Assembly (NCBI RefSeq): GCF_014196115.1
Contig: NZ_JACIDB010000003.1
Location: 310,001 to 374,000 of the forward strand
Direction: 5' to 3'
DNA from: Sphingomonas aquatilis
Lineage (GTDB): Bacteria > Pseudomonadota > Alphaproteobacteria > Sphingomonadales > Sphingomonadaceae
Length of the DNA: 64,000 bases
Position numbers and translations under genes: made by a program. Below are positions 45,615 through 54,549 of the stretch, piece by piece. Each line of letters starts with the position of its first letter. Within the stretch, counting starts at the first letter, position 1. Under the pieces are notes generated by a model. That model did not search any database. It saw nothing but the letters and a program-made list of their open reading frames with translations, and was not told where the DNA came from.

Positions 45615-46475
45615 ATGCGCCGTCGTTCGTCCCTCGCCCTCGTCCTCTCCGCCCTGACGCTCGCCGGCTGTGCGTCGCGACCGGTGGCGGGGGTCGATAT
45701 GCTAAGCCTGCTGGCCAAGGCGCGTGCGCACCAGACCCCGGCGCAGCAGCGCGCGGCGATGGTCGCCGACATCCGTGCCGACATTCGCAGCAACGATCCG
45801 GCGGCGGACACGCCGGCCCTGGCGCGCGCGCTAGCGGCGATCGGCACGATCCCGCGCGAGGACTTCGTCGACGCCAGGGGACGCGCGGCGGCCTATGTCG
45901 ACCTGCCGCAGGACATCGGCCACGGCCAGACGATCTCCGATCCCTATGTCGTCGCGGTGATGACCGCGGCGCTGGACCTGCCTGCGGATCGCAGCGCCCA
46001 TGTGCTCGATATCGGCACGGGATCGGGCTACCAGGCGGCGGTGCTCGCGACGGTCGCGGCGCGCGTCGCCTCGGTCGAGATCGTCGCGCCGCTCGCCCGC
46101 ACGGCGGCCGCGCGCCTGCGCCGGATGGGCTATGCCACCGTCACCGTGCGGGCCGGCGACGGCTTCCTCGGCTGGCCGGAGCAGGCGCCCTTCGACGGGA
46201 TCGTCGTCGCCGCCAGCGCCACCGCGGTGCCGCAACCGCTGGTCGATCAACTGAAGGTCGGCGGCCGCATCGTCATGCCCATCGGCCCGTCCGACACGAG
46301 CACGCAATTGTTGCGCATGACCAAGCGCGCTGACGGTACGCTGGATCGCTGCCGGCTGGGCCCGGCGCTGTTCGTCCCCTTCACCGGCGGCCGCGTTCCC
46401 CCGTTCGCGCTCCGCGCGCTGACCGACCGGTCGATCCCGCTGTGCTTCCGCGCGCCGATCGTGGGGGTGGTCTGA
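45615..46475 (+). CDS. Protein-L-isoaspartate O-methyltransferase-like lipoprotein
   Basis: About 286 residues. MRRRSSLALVLSALTLAGC is a lipoprotein signal (lipobox LAGC), followed by a PCMT-like SAM-dependent methyltransferase: AIGTIPREDFVD, DIGHGQTISDPYVVAVMTAALD, the SAM loop VLDIGTGSGYQAAVLA, and GGRIVMPIG. Family members repair isoaspartyl residues using SAM, normally in the cytoplasm; a lipidated form would act outside, where SAM is not known to occur, so the substrate is unclear. ATG 45615 fits the signal; ATG 45564 is an alternative with 17 extra residues. Confidence 0.82.
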   Translation: MRRRSSLALVLSALTLAGCASRPVAGVDMLSLLAKARAHQTPAQQRAAMVADIRADIRSNDPAADTPALARALAAIGTIPREDFVDARGRAAAYVDLPQDIGHGQTISDPYVVAVMTAALDLPADRSAHVLDIGTGSGYQAAVLATVAARVASVEIVAPLARTAAARLRRMGYATVTVRAGDGFLGWPEQAPFDGIVVAASATAVPQPLVDQLKVGGRIVMPIGPSDTSTQLLRMTKRADGTLDRCRLGPALFVPFTGGRVPPFALRALTDRSIPLCFRAPIVGVV

Positions 46476-46531
46476 GGGGGGCGTCGTCGGTTTGCGCTGA
46501 CCCCGCCGTCCGTCAAATGACGGTTGCGACC

Positions 46532-47059
46532 TTACCGCCGCAAGCCGTTGGCGCGGTAGAAGGCGGTCAGCGCTGCGGTGGACGCGATCTGTATCTTGGG
46601 CAGGGTGATGCCGTCGAACAGGGTGCGGTAGCGGGTCCGGTTGGCTCGGGTGGCGATGGCGATGTGCCGGATCATGTCCCATTTTACGCTGTCGCGACCG
46701 CCTTCCAGCCCGCCGCGGCGGTCGCGCTCGAACCAGCAGCGTCGGATGTATCGATACAGGCTGGTCGTCGTCGGAACGTCGAGCAGGATGACGCCGGTCG
46801 CCCGTTGCAGGCGTTGCGGGAGCAGCCGCGAGTAATTGCCGTCCATCACCCAGCGGTCGCCGGCGATCGCGGCATCATGGAGCGCCGCGAACTCGGCTGG
46901 CGGTCGTGGCACCCAATCGGTGTGCGGGAGATGGTGGAGCTGATCGAGGTGGACCACCTGCATGTCGCGGGCCTTCGCAATCGCCTGCGCGAGCGTCGAC
47001 TTGCCGCTGTTCGACGGCCCCATGATGCAGATGCGTGTGCCCAGCTCGGTCAGCGTCAT
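46532..47059 (-). CDS. P-loop nucleotide kinase-like protein
   Basis: 175 residues with Walker A IMGPSNSGKSTLAQAI, the substrate-region motif VHLDQLHHLPHTDWVPRPPAEF, and RWVMDGNYSRLLPQRLQRATGVILLD as the Walker B-like strand, ending in a basic LID-like helix region. It looks like the AAA/adenylate-kinase-type proteins sometimes annotated as topology modulators. Substrate unknown. Single gene. Confidence 0.85.
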   Translation of the reverse strand: MTLTELGTRICIMGPSNSGKSTLAQAIAKARDMQVVHLDQLHHLPHTDWVPRPPAEFAALHDAAIAGDRWVMDGNYSRLLPQRLQRATGVILLDVPTTTSLYRYIRRCWFERDRRGGLEGGRDSVKWDMIRHIAIATRANRTRYRTLFDGITLPKIQIASTAALTAFYRANGLRR

Positions 47060-47137
47060 GGCGCAGCATAGCTCCTCGCGGAATGTACTATGCCTGCGGG
47101 TGGGGCTTCACAATGGATGATGGAGGGGGATCGGGAC

Positions 47138-47458
47138 TTAACGCTCCGCGTCGTTGATGCTGCCCGGCATGGCATCATGCGCCCGCACCGCGGCGCCGAT
47201 GCGCTGGTCGATGCAGGCGAGCAGGGCGGTACTGGTCCGCGGCCGCTGCGCGACGCAGGTGCGGGCGGCGGGGCAGGCCTGCGCGTCGATGAGCGCGTCG
47301 CCGCTGGAGACGGTGATGCGGCAGGCCTTCAGCACGCCGCCGTCGAGGTCGAGCGACAGGCGCAGGCGCGAGAGGTGGCGGCCGGTGACCTCTATGTCCG
47401 GTTGCGGCGGCGCGGCGGGCGCGGTGGCGAGCTGGGCGAGGAGGAGGGCGAGCAGCAC
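47138..47458 (-). CDS. Secreted protein of unknown function
   Basis: 106 residues from GTG: MLLALLLAQLATAPAAPP is signal-peptide-like. The mature part has four cysteines (KACRITV, QACPAARTCV, LLACIDQRI), suggesting two disulfides in the periplasm. It follows the prolyl-hydroxylase-like gene by 13 bases, likely in one operon. No family recognised. Confidence 0.6.
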   Translation of the reverse strand: MLLALLLAQLATAPAAPPQPDIEVTGRHLSRLRLSLDLDGGVLKACRITVSSGDALIDAQACPAARTCVAQRPRTSTALLACIDQRIGAAVRAHDAMPGSINDAER

Positions 47459-47471
47459 CGGCGCGCCCGTG

Positions 47472-48209
47472 TCAGCGGCGGCCCTTCAGCGCGCGCATCG
47501 CGCGGACCGAGCTGTCGACGGCGGGGGGCGCTACCGGCGCCGGCGTGGGCAGCGGGCTGTTCCAGGGGCGCTCGCGGAACCACTTGGTGATGATGTACTT
47601 GGTGCCGGCGATCACCGGCTTGCCCTGATGGACCGTGTAAGGGTTGGGCTTGCCTTCGGCGTCGATGTTGTTCCAGCACAACATGGTGCCCATTTCGGGC
47701 ACGAAATCGTGGTCGAGATGGTGGAAATAGGTCTCGCCGCCCGCCTCTGGTTCGTTGAGATAGATCATCGCGGTCCAGGTGCGCTGGCCGCAGCGCCGCA
47801 AGTGGGAGGTGTCTTCGGGATCGGTCGATTTGAAATAATCGGCGTGGCTGCGGAATTCCTGGCCGACGGCATAGCGCTGACCCTGCACGCTCTCGCCAAA
47901 TTGCGGACCGACGCCGAGAAACAGCGAGATGCGCAGGTCGAGCAACTGGATGAGCGGTTCGTCGACATCGAACGCGCATGTTTCGCTGGTGCGCATCTGC
48001 GACACGCCATCGGCGACGCGCGACCGCTGGCGGTTGGCATCGATCATCGTACACATCAGCGCGCATTCGTCCGCGTTGAGGAAGCCGCGCGCCATGACGA
48101 GGTCGATGTAGGGATTGTGCAGTTCGACCCCGCCCGCGAAGCGCATGGCGTGGATGGCGGCTTCGTCGAGACCGAGCGTGGTGATGTCGATCGGCGCGTG
48201 CATGCTCAT
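47472..48209 (-). CDS. 2-oxoglutarate/Fe(II) oxygenase of the prolyl 4-hydroxylase family
   Basis: 245 residues. The double-stranded beta-helix shows the metal ligands H and D in FRSHADYFKST, the second histidine in VHQGKPVIAGTKYIITKWFRERPW with the 2-oxoglutarate-binding lysine, and WTAMIYLNEPEAGGETYFHHL between them. N-terminal helices (RFAGGVELHNPYIDLVMARGFLN) are typical of bacterial P4H-like proteins. It might hydroxylate a bacterial protein or small molecule; the target is unknown. Operon with the secreted protein downstream. Confidence 0.85.
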   Translation of the reverse strand: MSMHAPIDITTLGLDEAAIHAMRFAGGVELHNPYIDLVMARGFLNADECALMCTMIDANRQRSRVADGVSQMRTSETCAFDVDEPLIQLLDLRISLFLGVGPQFGESVQGQRYAVGQEFRSHADYFKSTDPEDTSHLRRCGQRTWTAMIYLNEPEAGGETYFHHLDHDFVPEMGTMLCWNNIDAEGKPNPYTVHQGKPVIAGTKYIITKWFRERPWNSPLPTPAPVAPPAVDSSVRAMRALKGRR

Positions 48210-48359
48210 CGAGGGCGGTTCCTGCCACCCGGTCGGCGGAATGCCGGCGGGTGCGGACCGGGTTAGCGGGTGATGGTAAATGCGCGTTTAACGCCGGGAG
48301 GGCGTGAGGGCGGCGGCGCTGGGTGCGACTGTGGCGCGCGCGGCCGGGGTGACGTCGGG

Positions 48360-50987
48360 TCAGCCGTGGCGCAGGCGGTTCGGTAGAGTGCTGAGCCGGT
48401 CGAGGTCGATGCGTTCGTTGAAGGCAATGCCGGCGCGGCCGTCATGCGCCCAGGCGATGCGCGCGGCGACCATCATGTCCTCCGCCACTTCGAGCATCAC
48501 GTCGACGCCCACCGCTTCGCCATCGATAGTGATGCCGTCGATCAGCGCGCCGCTGCTCGACATGTTGCGGATGCGCACGTCGCCCTGCTTGCGGCCGATT
48601 TCGATCCGGGCGGAGCGCAGCATGCGCGTGCGCGGCGCGCGACTGATGCGGCGGCCGACGGGGTGGGCGGGTGCGGCTTCGCCGAGCTGCGCCATGACGT
48701 CGGCGGCGGGCACGCCGCGGCCATAGACATAGCCCTGGATGTGGCTGCAGCCCAGATCGCGGACCAGATCGATCTCGTCCTGGATCTCGACGCCCTCCGC
48801 GGTCGTCTCCATGCCCAGCGTCTCGGCGAGCGAGACGATCGCGCGGATGATCGCGGCGTTGCGGTTGCCCGGCGCGGCGGCGCCGCGCACGAAGCTCTGG
48901 TCGATCTTGATCTTGTCGAACGGCGCGGTGCGCAGATAGCCGAGACTGGAATAGCCGGTGCCGAAATCGTCCAAAGCCAGGCGGACGCCGATCGCCTTCA
49001 GCGCCTTGAACATCGCATCGGTCGAGCCCGAGCCGGCGAGGAACACGCCTTCGGTGATCTCCAATTCCAGGCGGCGCGCGGGCAGGCCGCTATGCGCGAG
49101 CGCGGAGGTGACGAGCGCGGGGAAGGCGGGATTGCCGAACTGGATCGGCGAAACGTTGACCGCGACGCGCACGTCCCCCGGCCAGCGCGCGGCATCGGCG
49201 CAGGCGGTGCGCAACACCCATTCGCCCAAGGGCTCGATCAGTCCGCATTCCTCGGCAACCGGGATGAAATCGGCCGGCGAGATCGGCCCGCGGACCGGAT
49301 GGTGCCAACGGATCAGCGCTTCATAGCCGACGATCTTGGCGTCCTTGGTCGACACGACGGGCTGATAGTGGAGGACGAAGCCGCCCTCGGTCAGCGCGAG
49401 GCGCATGTCGTCTTCGAGCGCCTTGCGGCTCTTCGCGCCGGCCAGCATGTCGTCGGAATAGAAACGGTGGACGCCGCGCCCGTCCGCCTTGGCGGCATAG
49501 AGCGCGAGGTCGGCGTTGCGGATCAGCGCCTCGGCATCCTTGCCGTCCTGCGGCGCGATCGCGATGCCGATCGAACAGCCGATCGTCACCGACGTGGCGG
49601 CGACGAAATAGGGCTGCGACAGGCCGGCGATGAGATCGCGCGCGAGAAGCGCGAGCGCGTCGCGGCGGTCGTTGCCGGGCAGCAGGACCTGGAATTCGTC
49701 GCCGCCGAGGCGCCCGACGAGGCCGGCATCGCCGACGATCCGTTGCAGGCGCTGCGCGACCTGTTTGAGCAGCTCGTCGCCCGCCTGATGGCCCAAGGTG
49801 TCGTTGACCGCCTTGAACCGGTCGAGGTCCATCAGGAACAGCGCGGCGGGGCTGTGCGTGATCGCCTGCTGCTGCAGCGTCTTGTCGAGGCTGTGGCGCA
49901 TGCGCTGACGGTTGGCGAGGCCGGTCAGGCTGTCGAACAGGGCGAGGCGCGTGATCTCGGCATCCGAACGCCGCTTTTCGGTGAGGTCGCTGCCCGAACC
50001 GATGAAGCCGCCGAAGCGGCCGAGATCGTCGATCATCGGCCGGCCGGACATCGACCACCAGCGTTCGGCAACCTCCGGCGCGTCGCCCGCGCCGCAGATC
50101 ATGTAATCGGCAAAGGCGGTACGCGACGACAGATGGAAGGCGAGCGTGCGCTCGGTCCCGATCGCGGCGCCATCCATGCGGAAGACGTCGGTGAGGAACT
50201 GGCCGATCGGATGCGGCTGGCCGTTCTGGACCAGATCGTCGGCGACCTTGCGCGACAGATAGGTCAGCCGGCCCTGCCGGTCGCTTTCCCAGAACCAGCC
50301 GGTGCCGTGATCTTCGAATTCGGCGATCATCTTGAGCGCGAGGCGGCCGTTGCCGCTGTCGATCATGTGATCATAAGCGGTGCGCGCATCGATCCGGGCG
50401 AGGCGCACGATCACAAAGCCGAAGGCGATGACGAAGGGGAGCGCGGCGAGCGTGGCGAGGATATGACCCGCCGCGGCCGGCATCAGCGAAAAGCCGACCG
50501 CCAGCGACAGCGTGGCGATGCGGATCGGCTGGAGCGCGAGGGCGACCAGCGCGATCGTCGCCGCGATGCTGACCCAGCAGACGATGGCAAACGACCCGGG
50601 CGGCAGATCGGCGGCGAGCACGGCGAGCGCGCCACCGATGGAGAGCGCGGCGACCCCGGTGACGCGCACGCGCTGGAACACCGGCCAGCGATCGCTATGC
50701 TGCCCGAACGCGGCGAACCACAGCACGCTGGCGCTTGCGATCATCAGCAGGATGGCGATGACGAAGGGCAGGGAGAGGCCCGTCGCATGGGCGCCGACGC
50801 CCAGCAGCACGGACATTGCGGCGAGCGACGCACAGGCCAGCGGCCACAGCGTCGCGACCATGCCGAGCCGCTGCCCGAGCGACACGACGACATAGTCCGG
50901 GCTGTCGTAGCGCACGCCCAGAATCGTCATCGCCGACGCGTCCGGTCCCCGCATATCGAGAGGTTGAGGTCGGGTCATGCGATTCAT
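48360..50987 (-). CDS. Membrane-bound GGDEF–EAL–PilZ cyclic-di-GMP protein
   Basis: About 875 residues: several membrane helices (~40–195), a PAS-like segment (~225–340), GGDEF domain with intact GGDEF at ~428–432 and no RxxD inhibitory site, EAL domain from ~535 with EALIRW, NVSPIQF, EITEGVF, DDFGTGYSSL, KIDQSF and AEGVE, and a C-terminal PilZ-like domain (~785–870, with SSSGALIDG and AGIAFNERI). All catalytic residues of both enzymes are present, so it could make and degrade c-di-GMP and also sense it. ATG 50987 or 50978. Divergent from fumarase. Confidence 0.92.
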   Translation of the reverse strand: MNRMTRPQPLDMRGPDASAMTILGVRYDSPDYVVVSLGQRLGMVATLWPLACASLAAMSVLLGVGAHATGLSLPFVIAILLMIASASVLWFAAFGQHSDRWPVFQRVRVTGVAALSIGGALAVLAADLPPGSFAIVCWVSIAATIALVALALQPIRIATLSLAVGFSLMPAAAGHILATLAALPFVIAFGFVIVRLARIDARTAYDHMIDSGNGRLALKMIAEFEDHGTGWFWESDRQGRLTYLSRKVADDLVQNGQPHPIGQFLTDVFRMDGAAIGTERTLAFHLSSRTAFADYMICGAGDAPEVAERWWSMSGRPMIDDLGRFGGFIGSGSDLTEKRRSDAEITRLALFDSLTGLANRQRMRHSLDKTLQQQAITHSPAALFLMDLDRFKAVNDTLGHQAGDELLKQVAQRLQRIVGDAGLVGRLGGDEFQVLLPGNDRRDALALLARDLIAGLSQPYFVAATSVTIGCSIGIAIAPQDGKDAEALIRNADLALYAAKADGRGVHRFYSDDMLAGAKSRKALEDDMRLALTEGGFVLHYQPVVSTKDAKIVGYEALIRWHHPVRGPISPADFIPVAEECGLIEPLGEWVLRTACADAARWPGDVRVAVNVSPIQFGNPAFPALVTSALAHSGLPARRLELEITEGVFLAGSGSTDAMFKALKAIGVRLALDDFGTGYSSLGYLRTAPFDKIKIDQSFVRGAAAPGNRNAAIIRAIVSLAETLGMETTAEGVEIQDEIDLVRDLGCSHIQGYVYGRGVPAADVMAQLGEAAPAHPVGRRISRAPRTRMLRSARIEIGRKQGDVRIRNMSSSGALIDGITIDGEAVGVDVMLEVAEDMMVAARIAWAHDGRAGIAFNERIDLDRLSTLPNRLRHG

Positions 50988-51114
50988 ACGACCCGAATAC
51001 CCCCCCGATCCTTGATAAATCCCTGCAAAGGGGCCCGAAGCGGCCGTATCGCGGCGATGCTTGGCGGGGGCGCAGCCGGGGGGTAAAGGCTGTTTCCCGA
51101 AGGAGCTTTCGCCC

Positions 51115-52647
51115 GTGACTAGCCTGCCCGTGACCATCCGCGCCGCCGACCTGATCGACAGCGTCGCCGACGCCCTGCAATTCATCAGTTACTATCACCC
51201 GATGGATTACATCCGCGCTCTGGGCGACGCCTATGACGCCGAACAGAGCCCGGCCGCCAAGGATGCGATCGCGCAGATCCTGACCAACAGCCGCATGTGC
51301 GCCGAGGGGCATCGCCCGATCTGCCAGGACACCGGCATCGTCAACGTCTTCGTCAAATGGGGCATGGACTGCCGTCTGGACGACAACAGCCGATCGATGC
51401 AGGAGGTGATCGACGAGGGCGTGCGCCGGGCGTACCTGCATCCTGAAAACAAGCTGCGCGCCAGCGTGCTCGCCGACCCCGCCTTCACCCGCCGCAACAC
51501 CCGCGACAACACGCCGTGCGTGCTGCATGTCGAGATGGTGCCGGGCGCGACCGTTTCGGTCGATGTCGCGGCCAAGGGCGGCGGCAGTGAGAACAAGTCG
51601 AAGTTCAAGATGATGAACCCCAGCGATTCGATCGTCGACTGGGTGATCGAGATGCTGCCGCAGATGGGCGCGGGCTGGTGCCCGCCGGGGATGCTGGGCA
51701 TCGGCATCGGCGGCACTGCGGAGCATTGCGTGCTGCTCGCCAAGCAGGCGCTGATGGAGCCGATCGACATGGGGCCGTTGAAGGCGCGCGGGCCGAAGAA
51801 CGATATCGAGGCGCTGCGCATCGAGATTTTCGACAAGGTCAATGCGCTGGGCATCGGCGCGCAGGGGCTGGGTGGCCTGTCGACCATCCTCGACGTCAAG
51901 ATCAAGGACGCGCCCTGCCATGCGGCGGGCAAGCCGGTGGCGATGATCCCGAATTGCGCCGCGACCCGCCATGCGCATTTCACGCTCAATGGCAGCGGCC
52001 CGGCTTATCTGGAGGCGCCGAAGCTCAGCGAATGGCCCGACGTCAACTGGACGCCCGACAAGGCCGCGATCCGCGTCGACCTCGACACGCTGACGCCGGA
52101 GGTGGTGCAGTCGTGGAAGCAGGGCGACCGGCTGCTGCTCAACGGCAAAATGCTGACGGGCCGCGACGCCGCGCACAAGCGCATTGCCGACATGCTGGCG
52201 AAGGGCGAGGAGCTTCCGGTCGAGTTCAAAGGCCGCGTGATCTATTACGTCGGCCCGGTCGATCCGGTCGGTGAGGAAGTGGTCGGCCCCGCCGGCCCCA
52301 CCACTGCCACCCGCATGGACAAGTTCATGCGCATGATGCTGGATCAAGGCCTGCTCGCCTGCGTCGGCAAGGCGGAGCGCGGCCCCGCCGCGACCGATGC
52401 GATCCGCGAGGCGAAGAGCGCCTATCTGATGGCGGTCGGCGGCGCCGCCTATCTGGTGGCGCGTGCGATCAAGGGCAGCAAGGTCGTCGGGTTCGAGGAC
52501 CTGGGGATGGAAGCGATCTACGAATTCGAGGTCAGCGACTTCCCCGTCACCGTTGCGGTGGATAGCGAGGGCAACAACGTCCACCAGCTCGCGCCGCTGG
52601 TGTGGCGCGAGAAGATCGCGAAGGAAGGGCTGCTGACGCCGGCGTGA
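51115..52647 (+). CDS. fumA: Class I fumarate hydratase (iron–sulfur)
   Basis: TCA-cycle enzyme hydrating fumarate to malate with a [4Fe-4S] cluster. About 510 residues from GTG 51115 behind AAGGAG. Cluster cysteines are visible in HRPICQDTGIVNVF, MLPQMGAGWCPPGMLGIGIGGTAE, and IPNCAATRHAHF; the C-terminal beta domain ends PVTVAVDSEGNNVHQLAPLVW. The length is typical of the fused (alpha+beta) type. The divergent c-di-GMP gene shares its 127-bp upstream region. Confidence 0.94.
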   Translation: MTSLPVTIRAADLIDSVADALQFISYYHPMDYIRALGDAYDAEQSPAAKDAIAQILTNSRMCAEGHRPICQDTGIVNVFVKWGMDCRLDDNSRSMQEVIDEGVRRAYLHPENKLRASVLADPAFTRRNTRDNTPCVLHVEMVPGATVSVDVAAKGGGSENKSKFKMMNPSDSIVDWVIEMLPQMGAGWCPPGMLGIGIGGTAEHCVLLAKQALMEPIDMGPLKARGPKNDIEALRIEIFDKVNALGIGAQGLGGLSTILDVKIKDAPCHAAGKPVAMIPNCAATRHAHFTLNGSGPAYLEAPKLSEWPDVNWTPDKAAIRVDLDTLTPEVVQSWKQGDRLLLNGKMLTGRDAAHKRIADMLAKGEELPVEFKGRVIYYVGPVDPVGEEVVGPAGPTTATRMDKFMRMMLDQGLLACVGKAERGPAATDAIREAKSAYLMAVGGAAYLVARAIKGSKVVGFEDLGMEAIYEFEVSDFPVTVAVDSEGNNVHQLAPLVWREKIAKEGLLTPA

Positions 52648-52720
52648 GGCAGACGCCGGCGTCACACGGCTGAGGCCGCTGCTTCTGGGCTTGTGCGGTT
52701 CCGGCGCGCCACTTCACGTT

Positions 52721-52750
52721 CGTTATTGCTTCGCTGCGCTCGCAATGACG
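52721..52750. repeat. Dispersed repeat CGTTATTGCTTCGCTGCGCT
   Basis: Sequence reads CGTCATTGCGAGCGCAGCGA on the minus strand (from 52750), a widespread short intergenic repeat with an inner GCG/CGC hairpin. It lies between the fumarase stop and the leftward membrane-protein operon. Confidence 0.7.
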
Positions 52751-52762
52751 GATGAGGAGATG

Positions 52763-53281
52763 TCACCCCGCCTGATCGTCGTCCTGCTGCCAGCGGACCG
52801 CCCAGCTCGCTTGGGCGGCTGGGGTGGCGTTGAGGATGGTGAAGAGCAGGAATAGCGTCTGCGCTGCCCCCTGCATCAGCGCAGGCTTGGGCCAGTCCAA
52901 GGCGAGGCCGGCCATCAGCGCGAACAGCGCGAGCATCGTCGTGATCGCGAAGACGGCGAAGGTCGACAGATAGGCGCGGGCGCGAACCGCGCGGTCCCAT
53001 TCGTCGGCCTTTTCGACACCGCCATACGGTTTCAGCGGGCCGACGATCTTGACGATCATGCCGACCATGAAGCCCAGCATCTCGATGCCATAGCCGGCGA
53101 GCGCGAGCGGCGTCTGCATGCCGCGGGTGAGCGACAGGGCGATGCCGGCGAAGGCCAGGACCAGCGCGATCGTTGCGGGCCAGCGCAAGGGGCGGCGGCG
53201 GGGCGGGTGCTGCGACAGCGCCGGAATGCCGGTCCAGCCGACGAGCGCGTCGAGGCGCTGAAGGGTCGTTTTGTCGGTCAC
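52763..53281 (-). CDS. Membrane protein, third gene after the XRE regulator operon start
   Basis: 172 residues. Four membrane segments: PATIALVLAFAGIALSL, GIEMLGFMVGMIVKIVG, FAVFAITTMLALFALMAGLAL and ALMQGAAQTLFLLFTIL. Between helices 2 and 3 it has ADEWDRAVRARAYL, similar to the DEFER..A..RAY motif of the two genes before it, so it is a divergent paralogue. Overlaps the preceding gene by four bases. Last gene of the XRE operon. Function unknown. Confidence 0.78.
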   Translation of the reverse strand: MTDKTTLQRLDALVGWTGIPALSQHPPRRRPLRWPATIALVLAFAGIALSLTRGMQTPLALAGYGIEMLGFMVGMIVKIVGPLKPYGGVEKADEWDRAVRARAYLSTFAVFAITTMLALFALMAGLALDWPKPALMQGAAQTLFLLFTILNATPAAQASWAVRWQQDDDQAG

Positions 53282-53784
53282 AGCGGCTCATCCTCCGGGT
53301 CGGGCATCGGCACCATGAATTCGGCGAAGAGGACGGGGAGCGTCAGCATGGTCATCACCGTGGCATAGCCGATCGCGCCCCATTGGCTGGTAGTCACCGG
53401 CATCGGCCAGCCGAGACGGCTGGCGAGCATCAGCCAGATGAACAGCATGCTGACGGCGAGGATGTCGATCAGATAGGCGCGGCGCATCGCGTCCGACAGC
53501 GCGGTACGTTCGAACTCGTCGAAGGTCGCAAAACCGGCCGGACTCACCCACGCCTCGCGCGTGAAAGGGGACTGGAGCGAGGTGATGAGCAGCAGCATGC
53601 TCATCGGCATGACGTTCGGCAGCGTGGTGCCGCGATCATAGGCGCCGACCATCGCGAGGACGGGAATCGTGAGGACGAACAGGAGGCCAGCGCTCATGCC
53701 CCAGCGAACCCAGTATCGACGCGGACGCTGCTTGATCTCATTCGCCTGCCATTTGCGGATGTCGTAGCCGTCGCGGTAGCTCAT
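53278..53784 (-). CDS. Membrane protein paralogue B of the XRE operon
   Basis: 168 residues: cytoplasmic start MSYRDGYDIRKWQANEIKQRP, then four membrane segments. The loop between helices 2 and 3 reads SPFTREAWVSPAGFATFDEFERTALSDAMRRAYL, and the end FAEFMVPMPDPEDEPL is acidic. Aligns well with the upstream neighbour (same SPF..W..FDEFER motif and LFAE(F/W) end). Overlaps both neighbours by four bases. Function unknown; it recalls the membrane partners seen with small YozG/YgzD-type XRE regulators. Confidence 0.8.
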   Translation of the reverse strand: MSYRDGYDIRKWQANEIKQRPRRYWVRWGMSAGLLFVLTIPVLAMVGAYDRGTTLPNVMPMSMLLLITSLQSPFTREAWVSPAGFATFDEFERTALSDAMRRAYLIDILAVSMLFIWLMLASRLGWPMPVTTSQWGAIGYATVMTMLTLPVLFAEFMVPMPDPEDEPL

Positions 53785-54293
53785 GCGGCGTCCTCGGAAT
53801 CGGGAAACGGGATCGCCCATTCGGCGAACAGGGTGGGCAGGTTGGAGGCGGTGGCGACAAGCGCGAGGCCCCAGACCGCCCAGTCGCCCCAGCGGTGCGG
53901 CATCGGCCAGCCGTAGGACGTGGCGAGTGCGCACCAGCCGAACGCGCCGGCACCGAGCAATGTGACGATCCAATAGGCGCGCTGTGTCGCGCGCATCAGG
54001 GCCGCGCGTTCGAACTCATCGTACGAGTCTTGCATCCAGCCTCCCTTGGCGAAGGGTGAGCGGCCCGAGCCCATGTTCATGATGCCGATGACGACGAACC
54101 ATCCGATTGGCAGGCCGGTTCTTTGGTCGCCCGGCACCCAGAACTGGACGAGAGCTAGGCCAAGGCTGACGACCACGGCGGCCATCAGCCACCATCGCAA
54201 AGAACAACGCCGATAGGGCCGGCCACCGGCAAACTCCGGCGGCATCTCGCCCGGCGCATAACGCCCCGTCCAGCGGCGACTGTCATAGCCCAT
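53781..54293 (-). CDS. Membrane protein paralogue A of the XRE operon
   Basis: 170 residues: MGYDSRRWTGRYAPGEMPP, basic segment RPYRRCSLRW, and four membrane helices. Shared motifs with paralogue B: SPFAKGGWMQDSYDEFERAALMRATQRAYW and LPTLFAEWAIPFPDSEDAA. The start overlaps the XRE stop (TGATG). Tandem duplication of this gene and B is likely. Function unknown. Confidence 0.8.
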   Translation of the reverse strand: MGYDSRRWTGRYAPGEMPPEFAGGRPYRRCSLRWWLMAAVVVSLGLALVQFWVPGDQRTGLPIGWFVVIGIMNMGSGRSPFAKGGWMQDSYDEFERAALMRATQRAYWIVTLLGAGAFGWCALATSYGWPMPHRWGDWAVWGLALVATASNLPTLFAEWAIPFPDSEDAA

Positions 54294-54529
54294 CAGGCGT
54301 CTCCGGCCCGGCGCAGCGCGTCGGTGAGCGAGGGGAAGGGGGCGAGCGAGAAGATCAGCTCGACCGGCACGTCAAAATAGGCGGCGATCTTCAGACCCAA
54401 TTCCAGGCTGGGGTTGTAGTCGCCGCGTTCGAGATAGCCGATCGTCTGCGGATTGACGCCGACCGCCTCCGCCAGCTCGCGTCGCGACACGTTGCGGTCG
54501 TTCCGAAACAGGGCGATGCGGTTGTGCAT
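54293..54529 (-). CDS. XRE-family transcriptional regulator
   Basis: About 78 residues: MHNRIALFRNDRNVSRRELAEAVGVNPQTIGYLERGDYNPSLELGLKIAAYFDVPVELIF, a complete five-helix HTH_3 domain of the small Cro/YozG type, with a short tail. It is the first gene of a four-gene overlapping operon with three membrane proteins. A perfect 16-bp palindrome starts 20 bases upstream of its ATG, so negative autoregulation is likely. GTG 54544 would add five residues but lies almost on the palindrome. Confidence 0.9.
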   Translation of the reverse strand: MHNRIALFRNDRNVSRRELAEAVGVNPQTIGYLERGDYNPSLELGLKIAAYFDVPVELIFSLAPFPSLTDALRRAGDA

Positions 54530-54549
54530 GCGTCCATTCTGCACGATCT

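Noticed and set aside
48444..51086. 880-codon open frame on the plus strand
   Set aside because: Mirror of the GGDEF–EAL gene; composition is Arg/Ala/Asp-rich noise with no motif.
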